Position numbers and translations under genes: made by a program. DNA of 64,000 nucleotides from contig CAJNOI010000012.1 of NCBI GenBank assembly GCA_905250115.1, forward strand, positions 306,435 through 370,434. Reading direction: 5' to 3'. The DNA comes from Adineta steineri. Taxonomy: Eukaryota > Rotifera > Eurotatoria > Adinetida > Adinetidae. Of this stretch, positions 27,124-39,188 are shown one piece after another (the first letter of the stretch is position 1; the number at the start of each line of letters is the position of its first letter). Below the pieces are notes generated by a model. It worked only from the letters and a program-made list of their open reading frames with translations, was not told the DNA's origin and searched no databases.

Positions 27124-27795
27124 TTATTTGAAATCTTTTATTTGAAATAGTATATATGATATTCGTTTAAAATTATCTATTGATTTTGTTCGAATTAATT
27201 GTTCACCAATATCTAAATATCTTAGACAATGAAATAAATATTTAAGTAATCGATCTTCATCTATAGTTGTTGTTTGAATAGCATTACATAAAAATTGATC
27301 AATTGTTGGATTAATATTTGAATGTGAATTAATTTCATCATCATCATCATCATCATCGTCCATAACATATTTAAAACTATGATTATTTTCATAAAATATA
27401 ACTTGTTTTAATCTTAATGGATTATAGTATTTTGTTAAATAAATTGTTTTATAATCAATATTATTTCTAATTATAAATTCATTTGGATAGAATAAACATT
27501 CAACTGCTAACATATAATTTTTTTCTAATAATAATTCAAAATTTTCACATGAATGTATTGTTACATCACAATTATTGAGACGACGTAAATCAAATGAATG
27601 AAAATAATCAAAATCATCTTCAAATTTTAAAGATTTTCGTTCATTTTCATTTTTAATATTCATAATAAAAAGAAAATCACGATCCGATTTTTCATGATTT
27701 GTACCGTAAACCCATGAACCATAGTTATAAATATTTGTTATTTCATCATTATCTAATTTAAGATCATTTATAATAGATGATATGATTATTTCCAT
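27124..27795 (-). CDS. Nucleotidyltransferase-fold protein (N-terminal domain, possibly pseudogene)
   Basis: Start ATG at 27795; 223 residues to the stop. It has the nucleotidyltransferase signature G-S-x-x-Y-G-x-x-x-x-x-S-D-x-D (YGSWVYGTNHEKSDRDFLF, about 25-44), with the two metal-binding Asp residues, and a later Asp in CDVTIHS (about 80). Helical segments follow, interrupted by a run of eight Asp (GAT repeats, near 27345). The fold transfers nucleoside monophosphates to RNA, protein or small molecules; the substrate here is unknown. The downstream region seems to be its frameshifted C-terminal half, so this may be the surviving ORF of a broken gene. The duplicated 206-bp repeat begins about 30 bp upstream of the start. 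Confidence 0.65.
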   Translation of the reverse strand: MEIIISSIINDLKLDNDEITNIYNYGSWVYGTNHEKSDRDFLFIMNIKNENERKSLKFEDDFDYFHSFDLRRLNNCDVTIHSCENFELLLEKNYMLAVECLFYPNEFIIRNNIDYKTIYLTKYYNPLRLKQVIFYENNHSFKYVMDDDDDDDDEINSHSNINPTIDQFLCNAIQTTTIDEDRLLKYLFHCLRYLDIGEQLIRTKSIDNFKRISYILFQIKDFK

Positions 27796-27825
27796 AAATA
27801 GTCGTAATGTACTTCTTGTATAAAT

Positions 27826-28031
27826 ATATGCAATGGTCGCGTTCGATTTTCATTTCATCAGTCATAATTGCACAACGAATGCAAATGCACCTGTAACATT
27901 AAAATAATATTATAGTCACATGGTGAAATATAGAAAAAGAAAGCAAAAATATTCCTTCTATTTTCATTGGTCACTTATAAATGCATTTAAAAGGGTAGAT
28001 GTAAGCAAGACATCTACAGTACTCTCAATCC
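27826..28031. repeat. 206-bp dispersed direct repeat, copy 1
   Basis: About 92% identical by eye to 42235-42440 in the same orientation, including TCAGTCATAATTGCACAACG and GCAAGACATCTACAGTACTC. Both ends are abrupt. No terminal inverted repeat or coding content is seen. Confidence 0.8.
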
Positions 28032-28069
28032 CCTCCATAGGTGGTGCAAGGCCACTTTTTTAGAGAAAG

Positions 28070-28132
28070 ATGGGTGTGGGTTTGGGTGTGCTGTGGGTAT
28101 AAGTAAAGAAACGATACACTCACACCTACTCT
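28070..28132. repeat. GGTGTG-type fold-back repeat
   Basis: GATGGGTGTGGGTTTGGGTG, an inner loop CTGTGGGTATAAGTAAAGAA, and ACGATACACTCACACC. The loop is nearly identical to the one at 32151-32219. Confidence 0.65.
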
Positions 28133-28489
28133 CGAATCCATTACAGTATCTATTCAACGAAAAATAGTGCAATGAGCAACTTTTTCAGTGAAAGATTATC
28201 ATTACTCTTTTTTTTCATTTATTCTCTATTGTGCCAATTTAGGTTCACATTTTAAAATAAAAATAAAAATATATACGGCATTTAGTGACATCTTTAAGTA
28301 TATTTTGTAAAAGGTGAGAAGAAGAAACGAAGAAATAGAAGAGATGACCAATGAATGGAATCATGCGCTTTATTTTATTCGTTTCTCTTCGAATGTCAGC
28401 TGCATTTCCCAACTATTTAATAGGTATGATTCATACTTTTTCTGAAGGACGATTTAAAAATCATCATTACTCTCATTTTCATAATTACC

Positions 28490-28980
28490 ACATTGGGTGC
28501 TTCTTCAGATGAACGACACTTCCGTCTGATTGGTGATATTAATGAAAGAGGAAAGGAACGAAAGGGGCGTACATTTCTAGAAGATCAATAAACTTGTATC
28601 AATTGTAGAAGATTCAATTGATTATACTTTGATAAGTTTTGTTATTGTATAATTGATAATATCCTATAAATATCGCATCACTATTCTGCTTCATGTCATT
28701 TACAAATGATTTATTCTCCATTACTAGCTTTTGACGATTTATCTATCCGCGAATGGAATAAATTAACTGATGAAACTCCAAAAACTATTGATTTATGTCA
28801 ACATATTGGATTATTACATGTTTAACAAAACTTATCAAAGTATAATCAATTAAATCTTCTACAATTGATACAAGTTTATTGATCTTCTAGAAATGTACGC
28901 CCCCTTTCGTTCCTTTCCTCTTTCATTAATATCACCAATAAGACGAGAGTGTCGTTCATCTGAAGAAATACCCCACATTG
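28490..28980. mobile_element. Long inverted-repeat (fold-back) element with coding-like loop
   Basis: Two arms of about 155 bp (28490-28644 and 28823-28980) are inverted copies at roughly 93% identity; shared words include CTTCTTCAGATGAACGACAC and TTTCTAGAAGATCAATAAAC. They enclose a 178-bp loop. The loop (about 28727-28825, plus strand) can encode IREWNKLTDETPKTIDLCQH followed by IGLLHV and a stop, preceded by a TTACTAG splice-acceptor-like sequence. It looks like an exon fragment trapped inside a fold-back element. Confidence 0.7.
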
Positions 28981-29128
28981 CAACATTCGATTGCAATTTC
29001 TCTTACACAATTGCGTCATTAATCGTGTAAATAATGTGTCATGAAAGAAAACTATATTTTTTCGATGATATAATGCAGAAATTTGAATCTGTATGCAATA
29101 GTTTGAATAGTGACAACGTCTGAATCAC

Positions 29129-29916
29129 ATGCATTCAACATTAACAACAGATCTTTCCAACCTCTATGCGAACTTGAATGGAACTACGACTACGAATACA
29201 GAATATATTGTTCTACTCAAAGCTGGTTCTCTCAGTCCTATTCATCGTGCTCATATTTCTAATATGATCAGAACAAAAGAATATTTAGAGCAACAGCATA
29301 ATTTTCGTGTAATTGGTGGTTATCTTTCGCCTAGTCACGATGATTACGTAGAAGCAAAATTAGGCGAGGAATTTATTAATGGACATCATCGAGTTCGAAT
29401 GTGTGAAGAAGCGATAAAAGAAGCCAATCAACAACACTGGCTCAGTGTTGACAAAGCAGAGATGATGGGTGAGAAAAGTTCTTGACAATTTCGATTGCCT
29501 CACATGAATTAAATGTTTATTTAGATCTGCCATTCGTTTCCTTATTGAAGGTGACACTCAGTCTACAAATGTTCATCAATGAAATGCTCAAGTTAGAAAG
29601 ACCGATTCATGTCATTTTTGTTGCTGGTCTTGATCTCTTCAATAAATGTTATGGTTTGAAAGGAATGCTACAGACACCTTACAATGGTATTGCAGTTGTT
29701 TATCGATCCGGTGAAGAGGAACATTTGATAAAGTCGATGTGCTCGACTACGTCAGAGAAATTATATTATGTTCGAGACGATACTTTTGAGAATCAAATCG
29801 AAGCATTAAACGAGATTAGTTCAACACAAATCCGACAAATGATAAAAAATAGACAATCATGTGAACATTTAACATTTTTATCAGTCTTGAAGTATTTCAA
29901 AGAGATTTCATCGTAA
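29129..29916 (+). CDS. NMNAT-like nicotinamide-nucleotide adenylyltransferase
   Basis: Two exons (29129-29468, 29525-29916; intron GTGAG...TTTAG, 56 bp) give 243 residues. The HxGH-type nucleotidyltransferase motif reads GSLSPIHRAH (about 33-42), with GYLSPSHDDY shortly after, as in NMNATs. The C-terminal ISSTQIRQMI (about 221-230) is the second ATP-binding motif (ISST-x-IR). Family enzymes join NMN and ATP to make NAD+ and pyrophosphate. The length is slightly short of animal NMNATs (about 280-300). The open frame of exon 1 runs past the donor into a stop, which supports the intron. The DUF1152 gene starts only 149 bp downstream on the same strand. Confidence 0.85.
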
Positions 29917-30065
29917 GTCTTGGAAAGAAAAAATATTTGTTTTTGCTGTTTTCTCACTAATGTCATACTTCAGACGAAGAAAGAAAGAAAACAGCTATAG
30001 ATAAGTAACTATGTTGAAATAAATTTGCTGTTGTTTATATTGGCAGGTCAAATACTGTCATTATA

Positions 30066-31128
30066 ATGACAAGTGACACATCAAAAACTATTTTTCTTGC
30101 TGGTTGTGGTGGTGGTTATGATATATTTGGCGCTCTACCATATTATTTCAAAATCAAATCGAATGTCACACTAATTAATTATACTTTCACTAAGCATACT
30201 GTTTTGTCTCAATATAGTGAACAACTAACCGCTTTACTCTTTCGTATTGATCCAAAGACGCATGTTCCGTGGCTGACCAATGATCTTTATTTTCCTGAAC
30301 AACGACTTGCTAATGAACTGCAGGTGCCGATTTATGCTATCTTATGTGATTATGATCAAACAGATCGTCAATCCATTGTCGATGCTTACAGATATTTAAT
30401 CAATGGACGAACTATTGATGAACTGATTTTAATCGATGGTGGTTCAGATGTTTTATTAACAGGCAATGAACTCCTACTGGGTAAGTACATGAATATAATG
30501 CAAGCAAAATATTTCTTCAACAAAATGTTTATTTATGTTAGGTACTCCCGTTGAAGACATGTCTCATGCACGTGCTGTAGATCTTTTATCTACCAACGAA
30601 GTGAAATCGAAATAGATTATCGTGGTTGGTACAAATCTTGAAGTTGGTCACGGTGTTCTGAAATCTGATATCGATGCTCGATTAACTGCTCTTTCTTCTA
30701 ATGCAATTTTCACCTGGTTATGGCAGTATGAGCATGATGATGATATTCGTCGTTACGTGGAAATTTTTCATCGTTGTGCTCCGCGTCAATCGATCGTTCA
30801 TAGTCTCATTTGTGCTGCATTACAAGGTCATAGAGAATACTATGTACCTGAACATTTACGTGATCGTATTACAAAATCCCTTGTTGAACTGAGTGAAGAA
30901 ACATGCCGTTCAGTTGGATATCATTTCGATGATGTTATGCAACACAATATTTACTTCAAACGATTGACATCGGACATGAACTTACATCAAGTGTATGATG
31001 CTATATGTGATAGCATAGACGAAGGTTCATCCAACTTGGAAAAAGCATCTTCACAGAAAATGAGTTTATCACCTCAGAATTCGCCATTACCGTACTTTGT
31101 ACAGGATGTTTTCTTTACTAGAAAGTGA
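30066..31128 (+). pseudogene. DUF1152 protein gene with one in-frame stop
   Basis: Exons 30066-30480 and 30542-31128 (61-bp intron GTAAGT...TTAG) give 333 codons, a full-length DUF1152 protein. The N-terminal glycine-rich GCGGGYDIFGALP resembles a nucleotide-binding loop, and ILIDGGSDVLL follows near residue 125. An in-frame TAG at 30613-30615 (codon 163) splits it. The sequence on both sides is clearly coding and in the same frame (STNEVKSK, stop, then VVGTNLEVGHGV). The rest is intact to the natural stop. It is either a very young pseudogene, an allele-specific nonsense mutation or a sequencing error. The biochemical role of DUF1152 is not established. Confidence 0.8.
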
Positions 31129-31509
31129 GAATGTCGCTTCTATGCTCACACAAGTACCCTTACTCTCACATCCCTTATTTTATTTGCTCATTATTTCTAT
31201 AATCTGTATCTATTAATGATTTTTTACTTAATCAAGAGTTGGAAAAGGGTGAGTGCGGATGCATATAAAACGCTTGAATCATTTAATTGACCAGTAGGAA
31301 ATAATTTATCTTATTTGAAATAAAAATCATTATAACTTTCAACAAATCGATATTTTGAAATACATTTTAATGAACGTGAACAATTAAATAGAGATGAGTG
31401 CGAATATATTTGATCTGTATGAATTGTTCAACAGCGCTGACCAAGATCGATCAAAATCTCATCTAAAAGAATTCCACCTAATAATGTTCTATTTTGTAGG
31501 TTATTCATT

Positions 31510-31556
31510 TGGGTGTGGATGTGGGTACGGTTTATTTATATTCGTATTCACACCAT
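31510..31556. repeat. GGTGTG-type fold-back repeat
   Basis: TTGGGTGTGGATGTGGGTAC is followed by TATTCGTATTCACACCATC. About 40 bp on, a CATAGCTAGGTCGGAGAAGA sequence resembles the flank of the copy at 43265. Confidence 0.55.
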
Positions 31557-32150
31557 CAGCTACAAACAGAACCAGATCCACCCCATCATTTGACATAGCT
31601 AGGTCGGAGAAGAAGATGACGTATTGTTACTGATATAATGCTAATAATACTATCAGGTGATATACAGAATCAATCATTACGAATCTATCTTATAATGAAG
31701 TATTGCACAGAGTCAGTCATGGGCTAGGCAAATTGATTTCAAATGTACGTTATTTTTTATGCAAAAGAAACATCAACACGGATAAGAACAGAGCTTCCTC
31801 ATTGTATTAAACGTGCTTTTTCATAAACAGAAGTATCCTATTTGTCTATTATATCTTGCTCTTTTCAATCTGTGTTATATTACCACAATTATCTCCTATG
31901 TGATCGATTATTGTATATGTCTTTCTTTCAGAAATGAGTTGATATAGTCTAATAAGCACGTATAGCAAATACTTTTCTATTAAAAAAGTGATTAAAACGT
32001 TACCATTACTTACATCTATCCAACGATATACAACAAATAGAAAATGATAAATTATTTTATTGTTTTATTATTTTTACGAAGATAAGAGTACTGTTATCCA
32101 GTTATAAATACGTTACTCTTGAAAATGTTCTCGTATATAACTACGCAATC

Positions 32151-32219
32151 TGGGTATAGGTTAGGATGTCCTGTGGGTATACGTAAAGAAAAGATACGCC
32201 CACGCACATACACATACCC
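32151..32219. repeat. GGTGTG-type fold-back repeat
   Basis: TGGGTATAGGTTAGGATGTC and an inner CTGTGGGTATACGTAAAGAA, then ATACGCCCACGCACATACAC and CATACCC. It ends directly at the 3' end of the receptor gene. Confidence 0.6.
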
Positions 32220-32227
32220 GACGAGCG

Positions 32228-35200
32228 TTATTTCTTCATGTTTAACAATATTTTCCCCAAGTATGTACTATCGAATTCCTTCTTATAACTAGTCGATGGT
32301 AATACATGGAGAACAAAGCCAAGTACTTGTGGTGCGTACGACAATAAATACGCTCCAAGTAATGTGTGCTGTTGCCAGTTAGTCAGTTGAGTACATGCCA
32401 TACTAAATGTGAGAATGATTTGTGGTAAACCGGAGAGAACAATAATTATCGGAGTAATATAGAGTTCTTTCTGATTTTGAAACTGTTTTTTCAATATTTG
32501 ATCGAGGGTTGACTTCTTACCAGTCGTCTTCACTCGACTATATGCAGCAAGGACAATCATGAACGTAATAGACAGTATTTGGATAATAAACGGAAGTATA
32601 TAGTGAATAAGAGTAGAAATACGATTGTATATAGAGACTGTGAAAGTATCCAAGTTTATTACACAAATGAAGGAACCGGTAGGAAGATGTTCAATGCTCG
32701 TATAGTAGGCGATTTCGTGCACATGCATGCCTAATAGGATCATGAATGTGCCTATACTTATCCAGATCGCTCGACGAGCGTTTTTAAGAGAAAGTGAAGT
32801 TGGATAAAGAATTATGAGAAAGCGATCAACGGTTATCCAGCTTGTTAGCCAGTAAGTCGATCGTGTAAAGACAGAAAAGAGAAATGTGATTACTTTGCAC
32901 GTTCCTATATACGAAAGGCCGAAGGAGATTTGGGCGAATTTGAGGAGGAGACAAAGCAAAGCGACTTGATTGAGACAGGTGACAATCAACAAATAGTTGC
33001 CAACGGTAAATTTTCGAGGCTTTGGTCGTTTGAACGTTACGAAAGAGCAGAGATTATTGTAGAGTCCAATGCTGAAAATTACGAAAGCAAGAACGACAGA
33101 AATGATCTTCACTTCTTTCGTATAGCCGACAAGAAGTGAGTCGAGAGTGAAGCCGAATGGTTGAAGGTTAAATTCACAACGATGACCTTGATGACATGAA
33201 GGACAAAGACAAATAAAGTCATTCAGATCTATTTGATCACCTTGGAGACATCTTCCTCCCGATAAACAATTGTCACAATGATCAAGTTGAGGATTGTGAT
33301 TAAAACATTCGGCTCGAGAATTATTTGATTCACATATACAAAGATAGTTTTCATCATGAAAACAGAAACGATCTGTATCGTTCTGACATAAATGATGATA
33401 CCTGAAGATCATTGGTACAGATCTATCTGACACTACAAGCAAAAATCTCTATCAATGGCAAACGTCCGTTGATCGAAAAACTCACATTCGGATAATAACA
33501 ACAATGCTTGTGGACAATACTTGGGCGATGATGTGATATTGATTACTCGTTGATGTAAAACATACATGATTAGATATTTGGGATTTGCAAAGTCTTCGTA
33601 CATTTTGAGAACTCCAATATAAGGTGCATAACGATTACTATGTTCGTAATAAACAGTCGACGGTAGACCATGGTGGACTTTTGCATGTTGAATGACAAGT
33701 GTAAGTCTCTCAACACGGTAAAGTTGCACAACAGTTCCACGAACAAAAGATGTATTGTTCATGTTCAAAGTGACGCGAACAGCCGGCTTCTCCTGTTCAC
33801 ATCGATTCCCATAGAATTGTTGTGAACAAGCGCACATATACGATGCAGTTGCACTTCGATCCATGGTAAGAGAACAGGTTCCATTGTTCAAACATGGATT
33901 CGAATCGCAGCCGTCGAATTTCAAATAGCAACGTGGTCCAAAGTGGTCCAATGAGCAGACGCAATAAAGATTGACTTTCCTACCTTGTGAATTGGCATCA
34001 GCGCGTCGACAGAGTGAGTTGACTGAGCAATAACTATCACAAGTAGATTCGTACAAGCTGCATTCTTCTCCATAATAGCCACTTCGGCATGAACAATAGT
34101 AAGAATTATTTTGATTGAGAACTGGGATACACGTCGCATTCTCCATGCAGTTATTCGACGCGCAAGGATTCAATGTGGCATTTTCTAACCAAGACGGGTA
34201 CTTTAGGACAACGGCTAGACGAAAAGCTGGTAAATAGTCAAAGTAAACGGGATAATACCACGAGCCAACTTCCTTAATAGTGCTGTTCTTCCCTAACGAG
34301 AAGAGATCGAAACGAACAGAATATGGATGATTATGGATAATATCAGTTCGATTGAAGTAGCGCCATCGCTTATGTGCGAGCATGTAGTCGGACCGTGAGT
34401 AGAGAAGATAAAATTTATGTTTCATCTGTATGAGATTTTCGATTGTGGGAATAATGTGAAACTCATGAGAATCTACTGTCACTCTATTGAATTGAAGTGT
34501 GCATATAACCTTGAGTGTGGTGTTAACTAGCATTGTAGGCAATGTTTTCTGATCAAACTTTACAATGATGCTAATTCGATCACTAAAGAATTCGCACCAA
34601 CGTCCATAATAAGCCGGTGGACACAGACATATAGTCTCATTCATTTGAAGAATCGATACACCTCGATTACATTGGTACGAGTGCATAATTCGAAACGGGT
34701 TTTCTGTGTGATTGATGGGAGTGACTCCAGCTTGTTCATTGTCGGATAACGTTATAGGCGCAAGTGGAAATTTTGAATCGAAGACAACTTGTTCAATATC
34801 ACGAATCGAACTCATTCTTTTTCGTGACCGATAAAACACTTGATCATGTATCGTACCAGAAGCACACCAGTATTCATCCTCACCGTGTATACAGTCTCGC
34901 TCTCCGTTGCATCTTGCATTTCGCTCGCATTGATCACTTTCGAGACACCGTACATCTTTAATACCTGAGCATCTTCCAAGATCGTTTCGATGATTCGGAC
35001 AGAGAATCTCCGTACAATTATTTTCTTTCACTGAATCACAACCATCTGTATACGGGAAAGTATTATTTTTGCAGGTAAAATGGAAGCCCAGCATGGTCAT
35101 TTGCTCTGAATTCACTGCAAACGTGTTCTTCTCATCGTATGCGTTATAACAATTTTCCACGCCATCGCCGATTTGAGTGAGATTGATGCATGGACGATAC

Positions 35201-38200
35201 AAGCGAATATCTAATGGATTTGCTACTTTTGCTTGATAACAGCCGAATTCAAATGAAGTATTACAAATTTCAGAAAATGTTGACTGGAAATAACGTGTTC
35301 GGCATTTCTCAACTCGTTCATTTAAATCTTCAAATCGACTATTGTGAATCGACCATTTTTGAATGAGTACGATAGCTTCTTCGTCTGACGCATCAGCACA
35401 ATCCCATTCTCCGTCGCAAACCCAGGCAAAGTTGATACACTGTCCTGTTTGACATTGATACTGATGACTTTGACATGTCCAGTGCTGGCACGATGAATTC
35501 AATTCGTCTAAGTGCCCTTCTAAGTCCCAAAAACTATCGCAATACGATCGAAAGGATATCCGATCACTAGATGTGTTCTGCTTTGAAATGTCAAGCAACG
35601 TGTTGTTGCTTGAATTCTTGGATGAAGACTGTTGAATGTACTCTTTCCAACGGTCACAATCTCTAGTATCACCTCTATAACACATCCTCGTTCGTAGAAA
35701 AGAATGATCAAGTCCATACCAACTTTCATCATATTCATTGGAACACTGAGCGAATCCCGTACCTATGAAGAATAACGAAAGACATTGGTGCTCATCATTG
35801 AAGCATTGAAAACGATATCGCCCGACGTTGCCTGTGCAATAGTTGCTTTCTGTGTCTATCTCTTCATCTTCGTAGACGAGACAATCATCAGATCCATCAC
35901 GAATACGATATTGTGAGATACATTGTCGTTCATAAGGACACGCGTCCGGGTTGACTGCATACGGTTGACCATTGAATGTTAGAGATTCATTCCAACAGAA
36001 CTTGTCATATTGAAAAGATGACGAAGAATCGATGAGACCTTCTGAGGAAAGCCTCCAGTTACAAAGTTCATGGTTGATACGAGGATTTAACAATACATCT
36101 GGAATGAAGTCTACGCCAACAGGAGTGTTAGTTATTAGTTGATATCCGGGACATTTTATGTTTCCATAAAAGAATACAAGAGGCTCGACATTTAGACTTT
36201 CTCCAGATCGATTGAAGTCGTGGAAGAACAATAGATTCCCGTCAATTAATCCTTTCGGTGGATAGAGGACGTGATGACTGTATTGACTGTTTTTGGGGCA
36301 AACCTTCATCATCAGTGCTGTACAATTATGGCTGTTACATGGACAGTCACGCTCGAAACCATCCGACAAAGTACATCGAAATAGGTATTGACACTTTTCG
36401 TTTTCAGTTAGTCGCGAAGAATCAATCATATTCCATGGTAAGTATCGAGGATCATCGTAGCCTTCATCTACTGAACATAGGCCACTTTCCAATGTCCATG
36501 CAGATCGATACGGATTTGCTTCGCACATATAATTAAGATTTCGCCCGCTAAGACAATTATCCGATGTTTCGGCAAATCTTTGAAATGCCATTCGACTCGT
36601 CCATAAGACACATTGTCCATCGCCACATGAATACATAGTGTAAGGACACAGATGCTCATCACATTTAAATGAGTCTGCGTCGAAAGGACATGTTTCTCCC
36701 TGTTCACGGAAAACTTCGTCACTCCAATCCATACAATCGTGATCACCTGAGAAGACGATCAATTTCAAGAAAAAGTCATGTTCTAGCAAGGGACGAACGT
36801 CAGACTTCGTGGCTCCACTTGACTCTATGTGACTTCAGTCTTATATGAAGTTCTCAGTATTATTCAAGTATGATATTTTCTATTGCTTTAATTGACAATT
36901 GAAAACAGAAAAAAGCTGTCCGCACAATTCTTACAGGACTAAAGAGTGGAACTCAACCAACCTTCTCATTTCTTGAGGGTGCGGGTGTGGGGGAGTATTC
37001 TATTTTTTATTTTCCACCCAAACCGCGTGGTTACGTCTTTAAGCGAGCGTGTGTTTGTGAGTGAAGAGATAATATCCGAGTCTAGACCTACCACAACCAC
37101 ATTTACTTCCACACCGACTCATTCTTAGCCTTCGTTTGAACTAAGCGCAAGTCAAACAGCACTTTTTCATTGATGCCATTATTCGAAGGCTCAGAGCGCG
37201 ACCTAACTGAAATTAGAGACCGTTTCTGAATCGACTATCAGCTTTCTTCTGCTCAAACAAGTCTGCGCTATAAGCTGTAGCTTTAATGGAAGCACTTTCG
37301 ACACAATATGTGCGAATGATCTTCGTTTTTATGTCAACTTTGACCCATAGTCTAGTGTCGAGTTTCATATACGATTTTTACAGTGAGTTCGAAACGCCAT
37401 ATATAGTGTTTTGTAGAGAAGACATTGGGCTAAAAAATCCACTATATCTCATGTTGCTGGAATCTAGCCATCCCGAGTTATGGCGGTCGACTTTCTACGC
37501 ATAAACAGCCAACTGTGACAATTCAAGTATGCTGCGAAATTTTCTCAAGCAGCCCAGTTTGTAGAGTTTTTCGTAGCTCATTTTGAGAAAAAAAGCATTC
37601 GATTTTCATGAGTGAATAATAATGGTAGGGTCAGAATACTGAAGAAACTCGACTAGCGAAAGCTATTTTACGTCTTTCGGTATTTCGACTCTATCCCAGT
37701 CATTTGATAATGAAATTAAGAACTTCTTTTTACCAAAATGATCAGCAAAAACGTCTTTACAAACCTGAGTACCTTAGAATATTTTCTGAGATCTTTGTGT
37801 TTTTGTAGTTGAAAACCAATGATAGTACTCCTTTGTAAAAAATCTGGTTTTCTCACGAATCGTCTCTTTAGTTATTAACTCTCTAGACCATACCATAATT
37901 TCAAATAGTATTCGATAAAATATAGGGAAGTCAGAGTGCTTCAATTTTTGGGTTTACGCTGATTGAGGTTTCCTTTTTTTTCATAAAAAAAAGAAGAAAC
38001 CACATTTCTGCATTAGGTTTCTTGAGATAGGCCAGAATTTTATACAATTTCATTTCACTCCTGGAAGGTGGAGTCTGCCGTTTCTCCCTCGACTTTTAGA
38101 CAAAAGTCACCTACCGTCTAGCCAAAATTCCTCTGCAATACACATCCCATTCGTACATCGAAATTCATTATCCTCACATTCATTGAATTCTAATTTGTCC

Positions 38201-38817
38201 CAATTTTCCTCATCGATACCACTGGAACATCTCTGAACACCATCACAAATCTCCCGCCAATCAAGACAGAGATCACCTGTATTACACGGCAATGTCTCAT
38301 AGCACAGAATCTTTCCATACCGCTGTGTATTCCATAGATGATCTTCATCAGCTTCTTTTATTTCAAACTGAGTTTTGATGGCGTCACTAAACGATTTGGC
38401 CTCGTTCGTCCATTGATATTCGCAATATTTGCCGAATGTTCCTAACATTGTACAATTGCATATAAATGGATCGTTGTGATTTTCAATTAACGATCGATTA
38501 AAAAAGAAAGCAGCATATAGATCATTTATCTCTACACTTGAACTCCAATCGAGAACGTTGCTTGGTTTAATACCTTCTTCGAGTAGATTAAGAAATGATA
38601 GTTTTACTCCTTCATTTTCGCATTGGCTTCTATTCCGATCGAGCTGTTGAGTCTCATTAAGACGTCGACAATAAGGAATCTCCTCTCCATGATCGTACAT
38701 GAAATATACACAATCGAATTTTTCAATCGTTTGGTTATTGTCAGTATTGTAAAGTAGAATATCACCATATGTACCAGTAAAAATCAAAATGAAAAACGCT
38801 CGTATAATCGTCAACAT
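32228..38817 (-). CDS. Large LDLa/EGF-domain seven-transmembrane receptor
   Basis: Exons 38115-38817, 33437-36746 and 32228-33401 join in frame to 1,728 residues. A signal peptide (1-18) is followed by LDL-receptor class A repeats, e.g. about 170-213, 213-245 (split by the first intron), about 656 (CDGEWDCADASDE) and about 851 (CNGERDCIHGEDE). EGF-like repeats lie at about 1100-1210 (CMENATC, YCSCRSGYYGEEC, CLNNGTC, CACSQQFYGNRC). A Cys-rich juxtamembrane region and a 7TM domain (about 1430-1700) with VDRF after helix 3 complete it. LDLa plus 7TM resembles relaxin-receptor-like architecture, but no leucine-rich repeats are seen. Intron 1 is 1,368 bp, far above the local norm; intron 2 (33402-33436) is only 35 bp. 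A broken paralog lies at 59372-60683. Confidence 0.8.
36747..38114. other. Unusually long first intron of the receptor gene
   Basis: A 1,368-bp intron (donor GTAGGTGAC, acceptor TTCTCAG) in a gene set whose introns are mostly near 55 bp. It contains a GGTGTG fold-back (36973-37020) and, from about 37140 to 38060, sequence visibly less AT-rich than the intergenic regions, with no recognised gene. An inserted non-autonomous element is likely. Confidence 0.55.
36973..37020. repeat. GGTGTG-type fold-back repeat (intronic)
   Basis: CTTGAGGGTGCGGGTGTGGG followed by GAGTATTC and TTTTCCACCCA. It begins with the same CTTGAGGG end as other copies. Confidence 0.55.
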
Positions 38818-39188
38818 CTCTCGTCAGTTCTTCCATATTAACCAAACTTAACTGACAGTAGAGTTCTCATCGGCATCATTATATGTCTATTTAAAAAGAG
38901 GAAACAAAGAAAAGTCTTATATTTACTAACAGTGCGAATCTCGATATCATGTTCAAATATTTTTCCTGGTTGCGTGTTACCTATATATATACATATAACG
39001 CAGAATATTTGTCTGTCTATTCTTTATGTATTCAGTCACTCTAACAGCTAGCGTGTTGTGTGACTATGTCTATGAATGTAGTAGAAATGGGTACTCATAG
39101 CCACCCACTAGGGTTCTGTATTGGGATTTTCTCGGAATTGAGTATTTTTCGAAAGAAAAATTGAACATGAATCTTGGAATTGTTTTGA

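Larger units (their letters stand above)
27796..29128. other. Intergenic stretch rich in repeats
   Basis: It contains the first copy of a 206-bp direct repeat (27826-28031), a GGTGTG fold-back (28070-28132) and a 490-bp hairpin element (28490-28980). A short hydrophobic, signal-peptide-like ORF at about 28351-28430 has no supported continuation. Confidence 0.6.
31129..32227. other. Intergenic stretch
   Basis: Spacer between the convergent DUF1152 gene and the large receptor. It contains GGTGTG fold-backs at 31510-31556 and 32151-32219. The 79-codon ORF at 31394-31633 spans one fold-back and is not a credible gene. Confidence 0.5.

Noticed and set aside
31394-31633. 79-codon ORF
   Set aside because: It spans a GGTGTG fold-back; no signal peptide, domain or splice support.
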